A DNA stretch of 64,000 nucleotides from Imperialibacter sp. EC-SDR9 (GTDB lineage Bacteria > Bacteroidota > Bacteroidia > Cytophagales > Cyclobacteriaceae). The position numbers and the translations under genes were made by a program. How positions within the stretch are numbered: the stretch's first letter is position 1; every line of letters begins with the position of its first letter. The stretch covers positions 124,001 through 188,000 of the forward strand of contig NZ_LR701574.1 of the NCBI RefSeq assembly GCF_902498805.1, written 5' to 3'. The notes below the pieces were generated by a model. That model saw nothing but the letters and a program-made list of their open reading frames with translations, did not search any database and was not told where the DNA came from. Below, piece by piece: positions 10,201 to 18,554 of this stretch.

Positions 10201-10784
10201 TTTCCGCTTGCATCAGTAGATGTTCCACTTGAAGACCCTTTCAGGATGACGTTCACACCCGGAAACCCATTTCCATTTTCATCCTTTACGGTGCCACTTA
10301 CTGTGAAATCAGGCTGGCTTTCCCGTTTCTGTTTGCGGTTTGATTTTCCGAAGACCTTAAAATCGAGGTTGGTTGCTGGAGAGGTTACACCGGCTGAAAG
10401 ATCAGGTGCCTTCGACGTTGAGGCTGACTCTGATAGCCCGGCATTCCTGAGGCTCTTTAAGGAGATAACGTAAAAACCTGAGCCTGCTTTTTCATAGTAA
10501 AGCTCTGTTTCACTCAACAATTCACCAAGCGCTTCCTCTACGCTTCGTATGTCGGAGGACGGTGCCTGCACTTTCTTGTCTTTTACCCATTCATCCCGGT
10601 AGGCAATTGACACATTGAACTTCCTTTCCAGCTGCTCCAAGCCCTTTTCTAGTAAAATGGACTCAGACTCGGTGTCCGCAATCGATTGCGGCCTAAAAGC
10701 TGACGCAAGTACGTTTTCGTACTGTGAGACTGCCTGATGTGCCACCAAACAGGTAATAAAAACAATCAGATAAAGCTTTCTCAT
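7218..10784 (-). CDS. SusC/RagA TonB-dependent receptor with STN domain
   Basis: A 1188-residue outer-membrane transporter. After a signal peptide (ending near residue 20) comes an STN domain (about 40-110), the hallmark of receptors that signal to a FecR anti-sigma factor. A CarboxypepD_reg-like domain follows (SGTVKDENGNGFPGVNVILKG, from about 162), then a plug domain and a 22-strand barrel ending in the aromatic-type C-terminus. The order ECF sigma, FecR, this gene, SusD is the classic Bacteroidota trans-envelope signalling arrangement. Substrate unknown; the adjacent acid-sugar-type dehydratase hints at a uronate or aldonate, which is inference. Confidence 0.95.
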   Translation of the reverse strand: MRKLYLIVFITCLVAHQAVSQYENVLASAFRPQSIADTESESILLEKGLEQLERKFNVSIAYRDEWVKDKKVQAPSSDIRSVEEALGELLSETELYYEKAGSGFYVISLKSLRNAGLSESASTSKAPDLSAGVTSPATNLDFKVFGKSNRKQKRESQPDFTVSGTVKDENGNGFPGVNVILKGSSSGTSTDASGKYSLSVPDENTVLVFSAIGYATQEVTVGARSVIDISLQLDVKSLETVVVTALGLERSAKSLGYATSTINSDELSINRTPNMMNALTGKIAGVSISGLGTGPAGTSKIRIRGQSSISGQNNPLIVVNGVPIDNTNFGSNPGNSGSDSSIGVRGGGNTSDGGDGLSSINPDDIESMTVLKGAAASALYGSRAKDGVIMITTKSRGTAKGLGVTYNMNYTNDTPLDFTDYQYEYGQGENGVRPTTANPTSGQWSFGEKFQPGMTHVLFDGLTVPYEPQRGMLKDFYRNGQNLTNTVSLAANSDKGGLNLSFANMNSQGIVPNNTYERKTINLGFGYDLSDKLSFKGNINYSNEYNKNPPNVGQQDNTIPTSLMAMSNSMPLDVLKANSHDADGNEFVYSRFRNRTNPYFVLSDQFQNIRRDRIFGNISVKYDITNWLFVQGRVGQDYWSRDQEYNNFPTGQASRATAPAGFVNGLYTQDSRRFREINSDFLISGTKEFGDIGVNITAGGNQMYRRSDLNSVQVTDFVVRDLYTVQNGRAKDPLYDLSERGVNSLYGSAEVNYKRFVYLNATLRNDWFSTLSEENRSIIYPSVSASYVFSESFDAPSWLNFGKFRAAYARVGSDTDVPPYSNVLFYGVNSNLALNPSGSGQPVGGSNGSTVPNPNLRPMEIAETELGIELKMFNNRVGLDLAVYKKITTDQIVSAQISDASGFVDSRINSGQSQNKGIEMLLNFSPVRTSDFSWDFTFNGAYNITKVLSLLTDTPGERITVGTHVFNGELRQIVGEEMGQIAGFGYRRDDSGRQIFGTNGLPLRTLELVNFGSALPKWVGGFNNAFNYKGVSVSFLIDFKLGNKMLSGTNFNAYRHGLHKATLEGRENGVVGDGVDIDGNVNAVVAPVQSYWEIVRSQALIEPVVYNGGYWKVRQITAGYDFTRFFEPSSFIKGLRLNLVANNVFLLKKWVDNIDPESFGYSSDNLVGMESPGLLTTRSMGFNLNVKF

Positions 10785-10829
10785 AATAGTTTAAAGTAGG
10801 TGTTATCATTATTTTTTACGTAAGTATTA

Positions 10830-11834
10830 TCAATCCTTTAAAAGGTAGTAATCCTTCTTTTTTTCTGCTTTTAGCTGAAAAACCTTAGCTACCTGAAGGA
10901 CAAAACTTTCTGAATCTCCCACAGGCATCGACCCCGATACCGTTTGATCCAGCATTGCATCGGCGTCAACACGTATGGTCACTCCAAAGTTGTTGTTGGC
11001 CATTTCTATCATTTCTCTCAAAGACGTTTTATCAAGGATCACTTTTTTGTCGGTCCAGGCAGCATATACTTCGGTGTTTACCTGTCGCTTGCTGAATTGC
11101 TTGTTTTTGTATTCGACCAATTCACCTGGCTGCATTAATATCTTTTCCTCTTTGTTTTTGCCTGGAAAACTAAGAGCGATCTGGCCTGTGTTCAGGACTA
11201 CCTTGGTGTCGGCTTTGCGATGATATACGTTGAAGCTGGTTCCAAGCACTTCTACTGCGACCCCATCTGCCACTTTCACCCTGAATGGCTGGTGGTTAAG
11301 GGTATGCACCACTTCGAAAAAAGCTTCCCCGTCCAGCCAAACTTCTCTTAGCCCTTTTTTGCTCCAGTCGTTTCGGAACTCAATGCTCGAATTAGCATTC
11401 AGAACCACTGAAGAGTTATCTGGGAGTAGTATTTCCTTGGTTTCACCGTAAGCAGTCTCGTAGCGAAAGGTGGCGTTCCGATTGACAATAAAAAATACCG
11501 ACAACCCGATGGCTACCAGGGCCACCACAGCCGCAGCAGACCACAACCATCGTCGACGGCGTGGTTCGGCCTGGATGGCTCCTGCAGCATGATGAGGATC
11601 GCTTTTTATATTGTTCCAAAGTCCTGATACTTCCGAATCAGAAAGCGCATACGCCGGAAAGTCGAGCTTTTTCAGCAGTGCAATAGCTTCTTCAACATCG
11701 GCGGCTTTGTCCGGATGTTTTGCGATCCATTCCCTCCAAAAGGCATTGCTTTCGTCGCTGGGTTTCCAAACCCAGGTTCGAAAGGAATCGTCCATTGCAA
11801 AGTCGTTCGCCGAAAAGTGGTAATAGTCTTTCAC
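10830..11834 (-). CDS. FecR-family anti-sigma factor
   Basis: A 334-residue single-pass inner-membrane protein. The cytoplasmic N-terminus (FRTWVWKPSDESNAFWREWIAKHPDK region) is the sigma-binding part. A transmembrane helix lies at about 93-112 after RRRRW, followed by a periplasmic FecR domain with the typical YGETKEILLPDNSSVVLNANS. The C-terminal STN-like domain (residues about 260-334) contacts the receptor's STN domain. It sits between the ECF sigma gene and the STN-bearing susC, and should keep the sigma factor inactive until ligand is bound. Confidence 0.95.
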   Translation of the reverse strand: MKDYYHFSANDFAMDDSFRTWVWKPSDESNAFWREWIAKHPDKAADVEEAIALLKKLDFPAYALSDSEVSGLWNNIKSDPHHAAGAIQAEPRRRRWLWSAAAVVALVAIGLSVFFIVNRNATFRYETAYGETKEILLPDNSSVVLNANSSIEFRNDWSKKGLREVWLDGEAFFEVVHTLNHQPFRVKVADGVAVEVLGTSFNVYHRKADTKVVLNTGQIALSFPGKNKEEKILMQPGELVEYKNKQFSKRQVNTEVYAAWTDKKVILDKTSLREMIEMANNNFGVTIRVDADAMLDQTVSGSMPVGDSESFVLQVAKVFQLKAEKKKDYYLLKD

Positions 11835-11933
11835 TAGAAACTTATTTAATACTTAGAAGAGAAGAGCATCGCCTGTTTCTCATCACTTTTTTTGAAATAT
11901 TTTTTTGTCACGCAAGAAAAGCCCGAAAGGAGG

Positions 11934-12530
11934 TCACAAGGAGGGATTATCCTTCAGTTTTTTCTTCAACACCGTTAGTGCTTTTGATGTCAGGTTGTAG
12001 ACGGAATCCACATGCACCTCCATAATCGAGGAGACTTCATGATAGCTCAACTCGTTGAAAAACTTGAGAAAAATGGCTTCCCGTTGCCGTTTCGTCAGGG
12101 CATCAAAGCTTAGCTTTAGCAGTTCGAGTTGCTGCTTTTTGGTTTCCCCGGCAATCATCGATTCCTCGGTGGATGGAATGAATTCAAACATGCTGTCGGG
12201 GTCGCCTTGAAACGGGAGAGTAAATTTCCGGTTGGCCATGATCCGACTGATGAGAAGTCGGCGGAAGGATTTGAACAGGTAGTAATTCACTGAACCAGCT
12301 ACTCCCAGGGTCTCTCTTTTGCTCCACAGCCTGGCGAAAAGCTCCTGGAGGCAGTCTTTGACCAACTCTCTGTCACGACAGTTGTGCATCCCATAGTTGA
12401 AGAGCCTGTTCACATGCCGCTTGTACAGCACAGAAAATGCCAGTTCGTTACCCGCCTTGAATTGTCCCCAAAGCACTTCATCATCAAGCGACCCTGCCTC
12501 AGCTGTCGATATGAGGGACCGGCTATTCAA
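11934..12530 (-). CDS. ECF RNA polymerase sigma factor (FecI-like)
   Basis: A 198-residue sigma-70 ECF protein with region 2 (FSVLYKRHVNRLFNYGMHNC then LVKDCLQELFARLWSKRE) and region 4 (LTKRQREAIFLKFFNELSYHEVSS). It heads the FecR-susC-susD cluster and should direct transcription of the susCD genes when released from FecR. It is separated from fecR by about 100 bp with an AT-rich spacer. No other regulatory domain is present. Confidence 0.95.
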   Translation of the reverse strand: MNSRSLISTAEAGSLDDEVLWGQFKAGNELAFSVLYKRHVNRLFNYGMHNCRDRELVKDCLQELFARLWSKRETLGVAGSVNYYLFKSFRRLLISRIMANRKFTLPFQGDPDSMFEFIPSTEESMIAGETKKQQLELLKLSFDALTKRQREAIFLKFFNELSYHEVSSIMEVHVDSVYNLTSKALTVLKKKLKDNPSL

Positions 12531-12917
12531 TGAGGTGTGCTGGATTAATGAGTTTGATCGGAATGGTGCGTCTGGTGGAAGGCCGTACCCCTGACGCCGC
12601 CTGAGAGAATTTCACTGGCACCGTATCTTTCACCCTAAAGAGAGCGCTCACCATCCCTGTTAGCATTTTCTTTCCGCTAGTTGGTTAAAGATCCACAAGT
12701 CAGGGCTTCAAAGCACAGAAAACCCATGATGTCCCGGACGGCAACTTAAGAAGGACACTATAATTGCAGACGTTATGACACTGAATATACTACTATAAGC
12801 GCAAATGAGCTAATGAATAAGCAAGAGAAAAATGTTTAAACCACTCTTCAGTAGCAATTTTTCCGCTTGATTTTGAATAGTATAGGGAATTGACGGTTTT
12901 GGCAAGCGCCTGTTAGT
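12531..12917. other. Intergenic region without a gene
   Basis: 387 bp between the ECF sigma gene and the DJ-1-like gene. It should contain the sigma gene's promoter, but I see no exact TAnnTTTG box on the minus strand, and no convincing ORF, hairpin or RNA gene. Confidence 0.6.
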
Positions 12918-14030
12918 TTATATTGATTTGTTGATTACAGCATCATTACTAAATGACAGAAGTTGTACTAGCTCGATTGCCTTAAGAAGCTCGAACTGCA
13001 TTGCCGCCACTAAACTATGCACAGCGAGGAGCTCTCTATCAATGGCATTGGGATTGGAATTACAGTGGTTGCTCAGTATTTCCTTCGCCTTGTTGTAGCC
13101 CCCGGTTTCATAAGCTTGTAAAATGGCGACGGTATTCTCTTCCGTAGTTATTTCCCTGCGCTTAGGTGTGTAGCCAAGTTGTTCCACAACGCTTTCCGCT
13201 GTGCTCCAGGTAGACCAGGGGTTTTGTCCGGTTACCAAATTCCCGTCGATGCTAACCTGATTCAGGTACATGTTGCCCTCATTAAAATAGGCCCCTTTCT
13301 CCATCAGCTTATCTTGAAGAAGGAATGGGAAAACATCCATGGCATTCGGTATCAACAAAAGCTCTTCCTCATTGGTAAAACTGCTTATTGTTTTGTTGGC
13401 AACTAATAGCGCACCGCTGGCCAGCTTAACGTTAACCAGGGCTGCAGGTCCATGGCAAACGGCGCCAATCACTTTTCCTGATTCATAATACCCCCGGACA
13501 AGAGATTGGACATGTGTATTCTGTGGGAAATCGAACATGGCACCTTTGCCACCCACAAAGAATACGGCCTGATAGTCGTCTGGCTTTACGTCTTGCATCG
13601 CCAAACTGTTGGCTATCTTTTGTTGCGCTACATTGTCATTTAGAAATGCGTAGTCATACTCCCTCATGTCGTCGGCATCTATTACCACGGGTGGCGTGCC
13701 ACCCAACGGACTAGCAACGTCGACTTCGAACCCATTGGCATGAAAAACATAGTACGCCCTTGCTAGCTCTGTTAATTCATAACCTGTTGTTTTTTCGCTG
13801 TCGCCCATCTCCGCAGTGCTGGTGACAACGGCCAGAATTTTTCCTCTACCCGAAATGGTGTTTTCAGCCAAATAGGGGAGGTCGTCGGTTACCGTCTGCC
13901 GCAGGGTGGCTTTCGCTACCACTGGAGGCGGGATGAGGCTCAAAAACCAATAGCCGAACGAAACAACAGAGATAATCAAACCTACGAATGCGACAGCTGT
14001 CCATTTGATAATTGCTTTCTTCTTTGACAT
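12918..14030 (-). CDS. Membrane-anchored DJ-1/PfpI family protein
   Basis: About 370 residues. A transmembrane helix (8-30) is followed by a DJ-1/PfpI (type 1 glutamine-amidotransferase-like) domain. The nucleophile elbow AVCHGPAAL places Cys192 next to His193, with an acidic residue in TGYELTE (E85), as in the Hsp31/class I chaperone-hydrolase group. A tail of about 110 residues after the domain is unassigned. The start at 14030 (MSKKKAIIK) is preferred; an in-frame ATG 45 bp upstream (14075) is possible. It lies just downstream of an AraC-type gene with an operator-like sequence between, so it is a likely target. Glyoxalase, deglycase or chaperone activity are all possible. Confidence 0.85.
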   Translation of the reverse strand: MSKKKAIIKWTAVAFVGLIISVVSFGYWFLSLIPPPVVAKATLRQTVTDDLPYLAENTISGRGKILAVVTSTAEMGDSEKTTGYELTELARAYYVFHANGFEVDVASPLGGTPPVVIDADDMREYDYAFLNDNVAQQKIANSLAMQDVKPDDYQAVFFVGGKGAMFDFPQNTHVQSLVRGYYESGKVIGAVCHGPAALVNVKLASGALLVANKTISSFTNEEELLLIPNAMDVFPFLLQDKLMEKGAYFNEGNMYLNQVSIDGNLVTGQNPWSTWSTAESVVEQLGYTPKRREITTEENTVAILQAYETGGYNKAKEILSNHCNSNPNAIDRELLAVHSLVAAMQFELLKAIELVQLLSFSNDAVINKSI

Positions 14031-14085
14031 AGCATTTTCATATTTGTTTGAGGCAAATGTGAGCCTATGCTTCATTAATAGCTTT

Positions 14086-14122
14086 CGAAATGGTCATTTC
14101 GATAGATTAAACTATCATTTCG
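14086..14122. promoter_or_regulatory. Operator-like repeats between the araC-type and DJ-1 genes
   Basis: CATTTCG occurs at 14095-14101 and again at 14116-14122, exactly 21 bp apart, two helical turns. It also occurs inverted (CGAAATG) at 14086-14092, making a palindrome with the first copy. A second small stem GATAG/CTATC lies between the direct copies. A 21-bp direct repeat is the classic spacing for AraC-family binding. Confidence 0.55.
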
Positions 14123-15155
14123 GTAACTGCTTGCGGTACGTTTGAGGGGTTTGTCCTGTTTGGGTCTTGAAGGCCGTGTTAAAGCTTGAAATACTATTGA
14201 AACCTACTTCAAAAGCAATGGCGGCAACGGTCAGGTTGTCGTATCGGGAGTTCTGCAACAGTCGGCTGGCTTCCTGAATCCTATACGTGTTCACAAAACT
14301 ATTGAAGTTCTTCCCACTCTTTTGGTTAATGGCCATAGACAGCATTTGAGGACTCGCATGAACGGCCTTGCTCAGTGAGTTCAAAGAAAGATCAGGGTTT
14401 TTATACTGCGAGTCTTCCGCAACGATTTTCAGCACCCGTTCGAATAGTTGGTCTATTTGCTCTTCCGACGCTGGTGTGGTCCTGTATTTTGTCTGGTGAA
14501 TCTTCGTTATATACCCTTTGCGGATCACCTCAAAGCTAACTACGTAGGCCACAAAAGAGTACAGTACGGGTCCAACAATATAGGGGACGGTCTCATCAAA
14601 AAGGTTCAACACGTACACAGTCCAAATGGCTAACAAGGCATAAAGCAGCAAGAGAAGAAGTTTCCACACATCCTGATTGAGTTCAAATCGATGCCTTCGG
14701 ATGTAGCTGTAGCCAACAACAAGGTAGATGATAAAATGCAGATAGTAGGTTAAAAAAAGTATTGCGAATACCCACTTGGGGATAGTTTCTAAATCGGGTT
14801 CGTCCAACCATAAACCAAACCAAGCACCAACCAAAGCTGGCACGAAATGTACCCACTTCAATTTATCGAGTGACTTTGTTTTTCGAACGCAAGATTGTGC
14901 AAACAGATAGAAAAGCGGGCCTATGGCCATAATTGTTCCTAATCCAACAAAGATTAGCTTGACATCGAGATGTTCGGCAAACTCCAGAAAAACGGACTTG
15001 CCGATTCTGAACGAAAGGACGATCAGTAACACGCTCAGTAGCTTGTTAGACAAGCTGTTTCCTTTGCTGTAAATCCACAAGAATATGGAAAGAAACAGGC
15101 CGTGTATGACGCCCAGGCCGCTCACAATGACCAACACAATATCATTTGCAGACAT
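14115..15155 (-). CDS. Membrane-bound AraC-family transcriptional regulator
   Basis: A 346-residue protein with about seven hydrophobic segments in residues 1-215 and a C-terminal AraC double helix-turn-helix (about 235-346, ending FEVGFNSISSFNTAFKTQTG and QTPQTYRKQL). This layout, a seven-helix sensor fused to an AraC domain, is common in Bacteroidota. It presumably senses a lipid-soluble or envelope signal and acts at the membrane. It is oriented towards the DJ-1-like gene, and three CATTTCG sites overlap its own stop codon. Confidence 0.92.
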   Translation of the reverse strand: MSANDIVLVIVSGLGVIHGLFLSIFLWIYSKGNSLSNKLLSVLLIVLSFRIGKSVFLEFAEHLDVKLIFVGLGTIMAIGPLFYLFAQSCVRKTKSLDKLKWVHFVPALVGAWFGLWLDEPDLETIPKWVFAILFLTYYLHFIIYLVVGYSYIRRHRFELNQDVWKLLLLLLYALLAIWTVYVLNLFDETVPYIVGPVLYSFVAYVVSFEVIRKGYITKIHQTKYRTTPASEEQIDQLFERVLKIVAEDSQYKNPDLSLNSLSKAVHASPQMLSMAINQKSGKNFNSFVNTYRIQEASRLLQNSRYDNLTVAAIAFEVGFNSISSFNTAFKTQTGQTPQTYRKQLPK

Positions 15156-15350
15156 GGGCTGAAATTACTGAAATAATTATGAGTATCTGAAGGTTTGTAT
15201 TGCCTGTGTTGCAAGCCCGGCGGGAAAAACAATGACCGGTGTATATTGAGTTTGGTCATCATGCGAAGTTCCTGCTATGCTTTCCGCTAACGGAATAGTG
15301 CGATGCACCATTTTGAATTCTTTCTAACTTCCGAAAAACTAACCAAACCT

Positions 15351-17372
15351 ATGAACAGAATACTTTACTTCGTTGCATTGGCCCTTTTGGTGTTTGCTTG
15401 TAAAGAGCAAGAGCAAAGTGCGCCACAAAGACAATATGTGGATGTGGCAGGACTTGATCCTTCCATCAAGCCAGGCGACAACTTCTTCAACTATGTGAAC
15501 GGCATTTGGTACGACACGGCAAGAATTGCTGACGATCAATCAGGTGTGGGCTCCTATAGCTTCCTGAATATTCCTCAGAAAAAACTACTGCAAAGTATTC
15601 TGGAAGAAGTGTCGGAAAGTGAAAACCCTGCTGGTAGCATTGAACAACAAGTTGGAGACTTTTTCGCCTCCGGCATGGACACTGCTGCTATCAACCGGCG
15701 GGGATATGAACCGATTAAGCCAGTGCTTGCCAGCATCGATGCCATTACGGATCTGGCCTCACTCATGACATTCGTGGCTGAGGAAGCAAAAGTAGACGAT
15801 AATTCCATCATCAGCTTTGGTATTTCTCCTGACGACGCCAACAGCAGCATCAATATTGCCCACTTTGGCCAGTCAGGCATCGGCTTACCAGATAGAGACT
15901 ATTATTTCAAGACCGATTCCTCGTCGCTCGGTATTCAGAGTGCCTACAGAGGCTATATAGCCACCTTGTTTGAGCTGACGGGCGACGCTCCAGACGCAGC
16001 GGCCAAAAAGGCTGACCTTGTTTACGATATTGAAAAGCAGCTGGCTACATCGCACAAAACGAGGGTAGAACGCAGAAATGTGAAAGAAAATTACCACAAA
16101 ATGGCGGTGGCGGCGTTGCAAAAGCAGCAACCTAATATCGGGTGGGTGGCCTTGCTTGGGCGCCTTGGTTTGGATACCGACTCAGTAGATATCAGGCAAC
16201 CCGTCTATTTTGAAAAGCTGAATGCTATGCTGGGCACTGTGTCGATCAACGACTGGAAGGTGTACCTGAAGGCTAGCTCTATCACCTCCTACGATCAGAT
16301 ATTGAGTAAGGCTTTTGAAGATGCGTCTTTTGATTACAACAAAGCATTGTCGGGCCAGGCCACTGAAAAGCCCCGGGCACAGGTAATCGCCAACGTGGTC
16401 GACAGGCAAATGGGTTTTGCGCTGGGCCAATTGTATGTGAAGAGGTATTTTGGAGAGGATGCGAAGAAAAGAGTTTCGGAGTTGGTGGACAACCTCCAGA
16501 AAGCATTCGAAAACCGGATCACTCAGCTCGACTGGATGAGCGACAGCACGAAAGTGAAGGCCAAAGAAAAGCTGAATGCGATCACCAAAAAGCTGGGCTA
16601 CCCGGATATTTGGAGAGAGTATGATGTTCAAATGGACAAGGGCAAATACTTTGAGAACGTCCTTGCTTTGAGAAAGGATGACTATCAATATCAATTGGGG
16701 AAACTAAACAAGGCCCCGTACAGGCACGAATGGGGGCCGTCACCTTCCACAGTTACTGCCTATTATAGGCCTTCATTCAACGAAATAGTGTTCCCCGCAG
16801 GCATTCTGCAATATCCTTATTTCGACGTGAATGCCGACGATGCTATCAACTACGGCGGCATTGGTATGGTGATAGGTCACGAGCTGACCCACGCTTTTGA
16901 CGATCAGGGTGCGCAATACGACAAAGATGGCAACGTTAAAAACTGGTGGACGGATGAGGACTTTGAGAAATTCAGAGCAAAGACCCAGCAGGTAATTGAT
17001 CGCTACAGCTCATTTACCGTGCTGGATAGCGTGCATATCAAGGGTGCGATGACTGTGGGGGAAAACACAGCTGACAACGGCGGTATAGCCATTGCATACG
17101 ACGCCTTTAAACTGACAGTGCAGGGCCAGGACACGACGAAAATTGACGGTTTCACCCCGGATCAGCGCTTCTTTTTGTCTATCGCCAGGATCTGGAGAGT
17201 GAAAACACGTGACGAATTTTTACGCACCTACGTCAATACCAATCCCCATTCTCCGGCGATGTGGCGAGTGAACGGGCCGCTTATGAACTTCACGCCTTTT
17301 TATGAAGCTTTCAACGTGCAGCCCGGCGATAAGAACTATAAGCCGGTAGAGGAGAGAATCAGAATTTGGTAG
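15351..17372 (+). CDS. pepO: M13-family (neprilysin/PepO-like) zinc metallopeptidase lipoprotein
   Basis: About 673 residues. The start MNRILYFVALALLVFAC gives a lipoprotein signal with Cys17; a frame 16 codons longer lacks a signal-like N-terminus. The zinc site is HELTH at 510-514 with the third ligand Glu571 in ENTAD (571-575), and the C-terminal motif NTNPHSP region followed by a final ERIRIW matches the M13 family, which ends in a conserved CxxW or RIW-type tail. It cleaves peptides outside the cytoplasm. It stands alone and ends at a shared terminator. Confidence 0.93.
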   Translation: MNRILYFVALALLVFACKEQEQSAPQRQYVDVAGLDPSIKPGDNFFNYVNGIWYDTARIADDQSGVGSYSFLNIPQKKLLQSILEEVSESENPAGSIEQQVGDFFASGMDTAAINRRGYEPIKPVLASIDAITDLASLMTFVAEEAKVDDNSIISFGISPDDANSSINIAHFGQSGIGLPDRDYYFKTDSSSLGIQSAYRGYIATLFELTGDAPDAAAKKADLVYDIEKQLATSHKTRVERRNVKENYHKMAVAALQKQQPNIGWVALLGRLGLDTDSVDIRQPVYFEKLNAMLGTVSINDWKVYLKASSITSYDQILSKAFEDASFDYNKALSGQATEKPRAQVIANVVDRQMGFALGQLYVKRYFGEDAKKRVSELVDNLQKAFENRITQLDWMSDSTKVKAKEKLNAITKKLGYPDIWREYDVQMDKGKYFENVLALRKDDYQYQLGKLNKAPYRHEWGPSPSTVTAYYRPSFNEIVFPAGILQYPYFDVNADDAINYGGIGMVIGHELTHAFDDQGAQYDKDGNVKNWWTDEDFEKFRAKTQQVIDRYSSFTVLDSVHIKGAMTVGENTADNGGIAIAYDAFKLTVQGQDTTKIDGFTPDQRFFLSIARIWRVKTRDEFLRTYVNTNPHSPAMWRVNGPLMNFTPFYEAFNVQPGDKNYKPVEERIRIW

Positions 17373-17429
17373 TGTAATACGATAGTAGTGTGGTGGCAAG
17401 CCGGCATCGTTTTATGGCTTTGCCGTACC

Positions 17430-17482
17430 AAAATAGCTGGCTGGAGGTTCTGATACGGAGTTTCCAGCCACAGTGCTATTTT
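17430..17482. terminator. Bidirectional terminator between convergent genes
   Basis: AAAATAGC at 17430-17437 pairs with GCTATTTT at 17475-17482, and GGCTGGA at 17439-17445 pairs with TCCAGCC at 17463-17469. It overlaps the stop codon of the minus-strand aspartoacylase-like gene and also serves the M13 peptidase gene. Confidence 0.8.
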
Positions 17483-18438
17483 GCGGCCTGAACACCAATA
17501 GCATACAGGGGATCATTGGCTGTGATAGCAAGAGAAGTGACCAGGTACAGGACGATACCGTCACCTTCTGCATGATACTCGCTGAGTTTGGTGCCGAAAA
17601 AGTCCCGTATTTCGCCCAATTTCTGCCCCTTTGTCACCTTGGCTTCGAGTTTCACTTCAGGGTACCAACACCCCTCATGGAGAGCAGTGGCTACCAGCAT
17701 TTTTTCCAGATACTCCACCTGATGCGTTTGAACCTGCCCGGGTATCGTAGCCCATGAACGAAGCACGTTTTTGACAGCCGCTTTGTATTGTTCTACTTCG
17801 TCCTGATTCCATCGCCCGCATTGCCCAAGCTCCGCCAGAAAGCCCGGTGTGCCAACTGTGGCAGCACCACCAATGGAACCATTTTCAGATACTGAGCCCA
17901 CCACGTAGGGGAAGCCCAGTAGGGCAGCTGCTTGCCGGGATTGTTCGGCCACTTCTTTGCTACCGACGTTGGAATAGATAACGAAAGGAACCAGCGACTC
18001 ATGGATATCGCCACCATGGAGGTCAATGAAAAAGTCTGCTTCTTTTTGAAGCTGATGTACAACGTAGGCTATTCGCTCACTGACGGTGCCGGTGGCTTTG
18101 CCTGGAAACACCCTATTCAGGTTTTTACCGTCGTATGGCCCGTAATACTGCATTCGGGCCAGGAAAGCAGCGGTATTGACCGGGTGAATGATAAGCACCG
18201 TGCCAGCGACTTCCTCTGGATCAAGCTCTTTGGCCAGTTGTATGGCCGTTTCTATACAGGGGTACTCACCGCCATGCACACCTCCGGTTATCAGGATGCC
18301 TTTCCCCTCACTAACCCCGCAAATCAATGTAAAAGGCATCTCTATCGGCGTTCCTGCTACCGGAATATAGCCTGTTGTTTTTGTTCCGGCTGTCAGCGCC
18401 TTAAGGCCGGGTACCAGCTGTCTTATCAATTCTTTCAT
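17476..18438 (-). CDS. Succinylglutamate desuccinylase/aspartoacylase family zinc hydrolase
   Basis: A 320-residue cytoplasmic enzyme of the M14-related AstE/AspA family. Zinc ligands H55 and E58 are in GGVHGGEYP, and the third His is in FIDLHGGD. A beta-sheet C-terminal domain (about 230-320) is present as in the short AstE/AspA-like proteins. It should hydrolyse an N-acyl amino acid or a similar amide; the exact substrate is not evident. No arginine-catabolic genes are nearby, so I do not use the astE name. Confidence 0.9.
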   Translation of the reverse strand: MKELIRQLVPGLKALTAGTKTTGYIPVAGTPIEMPFTLICGVSEGKGILITGGVHGGEYPCIETAIQLAKELDPEEVAGTVLIIHPVNTAAFLARMQYYGPYDGKNLNRVFPGKATGTVSERIAYVVHQLQKEADFFIDLHGGDIHESLVPFVIYSNVGSKEVAEQSRQAAALLGFPYVVGSVSENGSIGGAATVGTPGFLAELGQCGRWNQDEVEQYKAAVKNVLRSWATIPGQVQTHQVEYLEKMLVATALHEGCWYPEVKLEAKVTKGQKLGEIRDFFGTKLSEYHAEGDGIVLYLVTSLAITANDPLYAIGVQAAK

Positions 18439-18554
18439 TTTGGTCGTTTTGCGGCATTAATGTACAAAAGAAACTGTAGCGAAAAGCCGTGTTTTTGACG
18501 GGCCAAACTTATGTTGTGACCGGCAGTGGCGTTACTTATTATCGTCGGCTCCAA

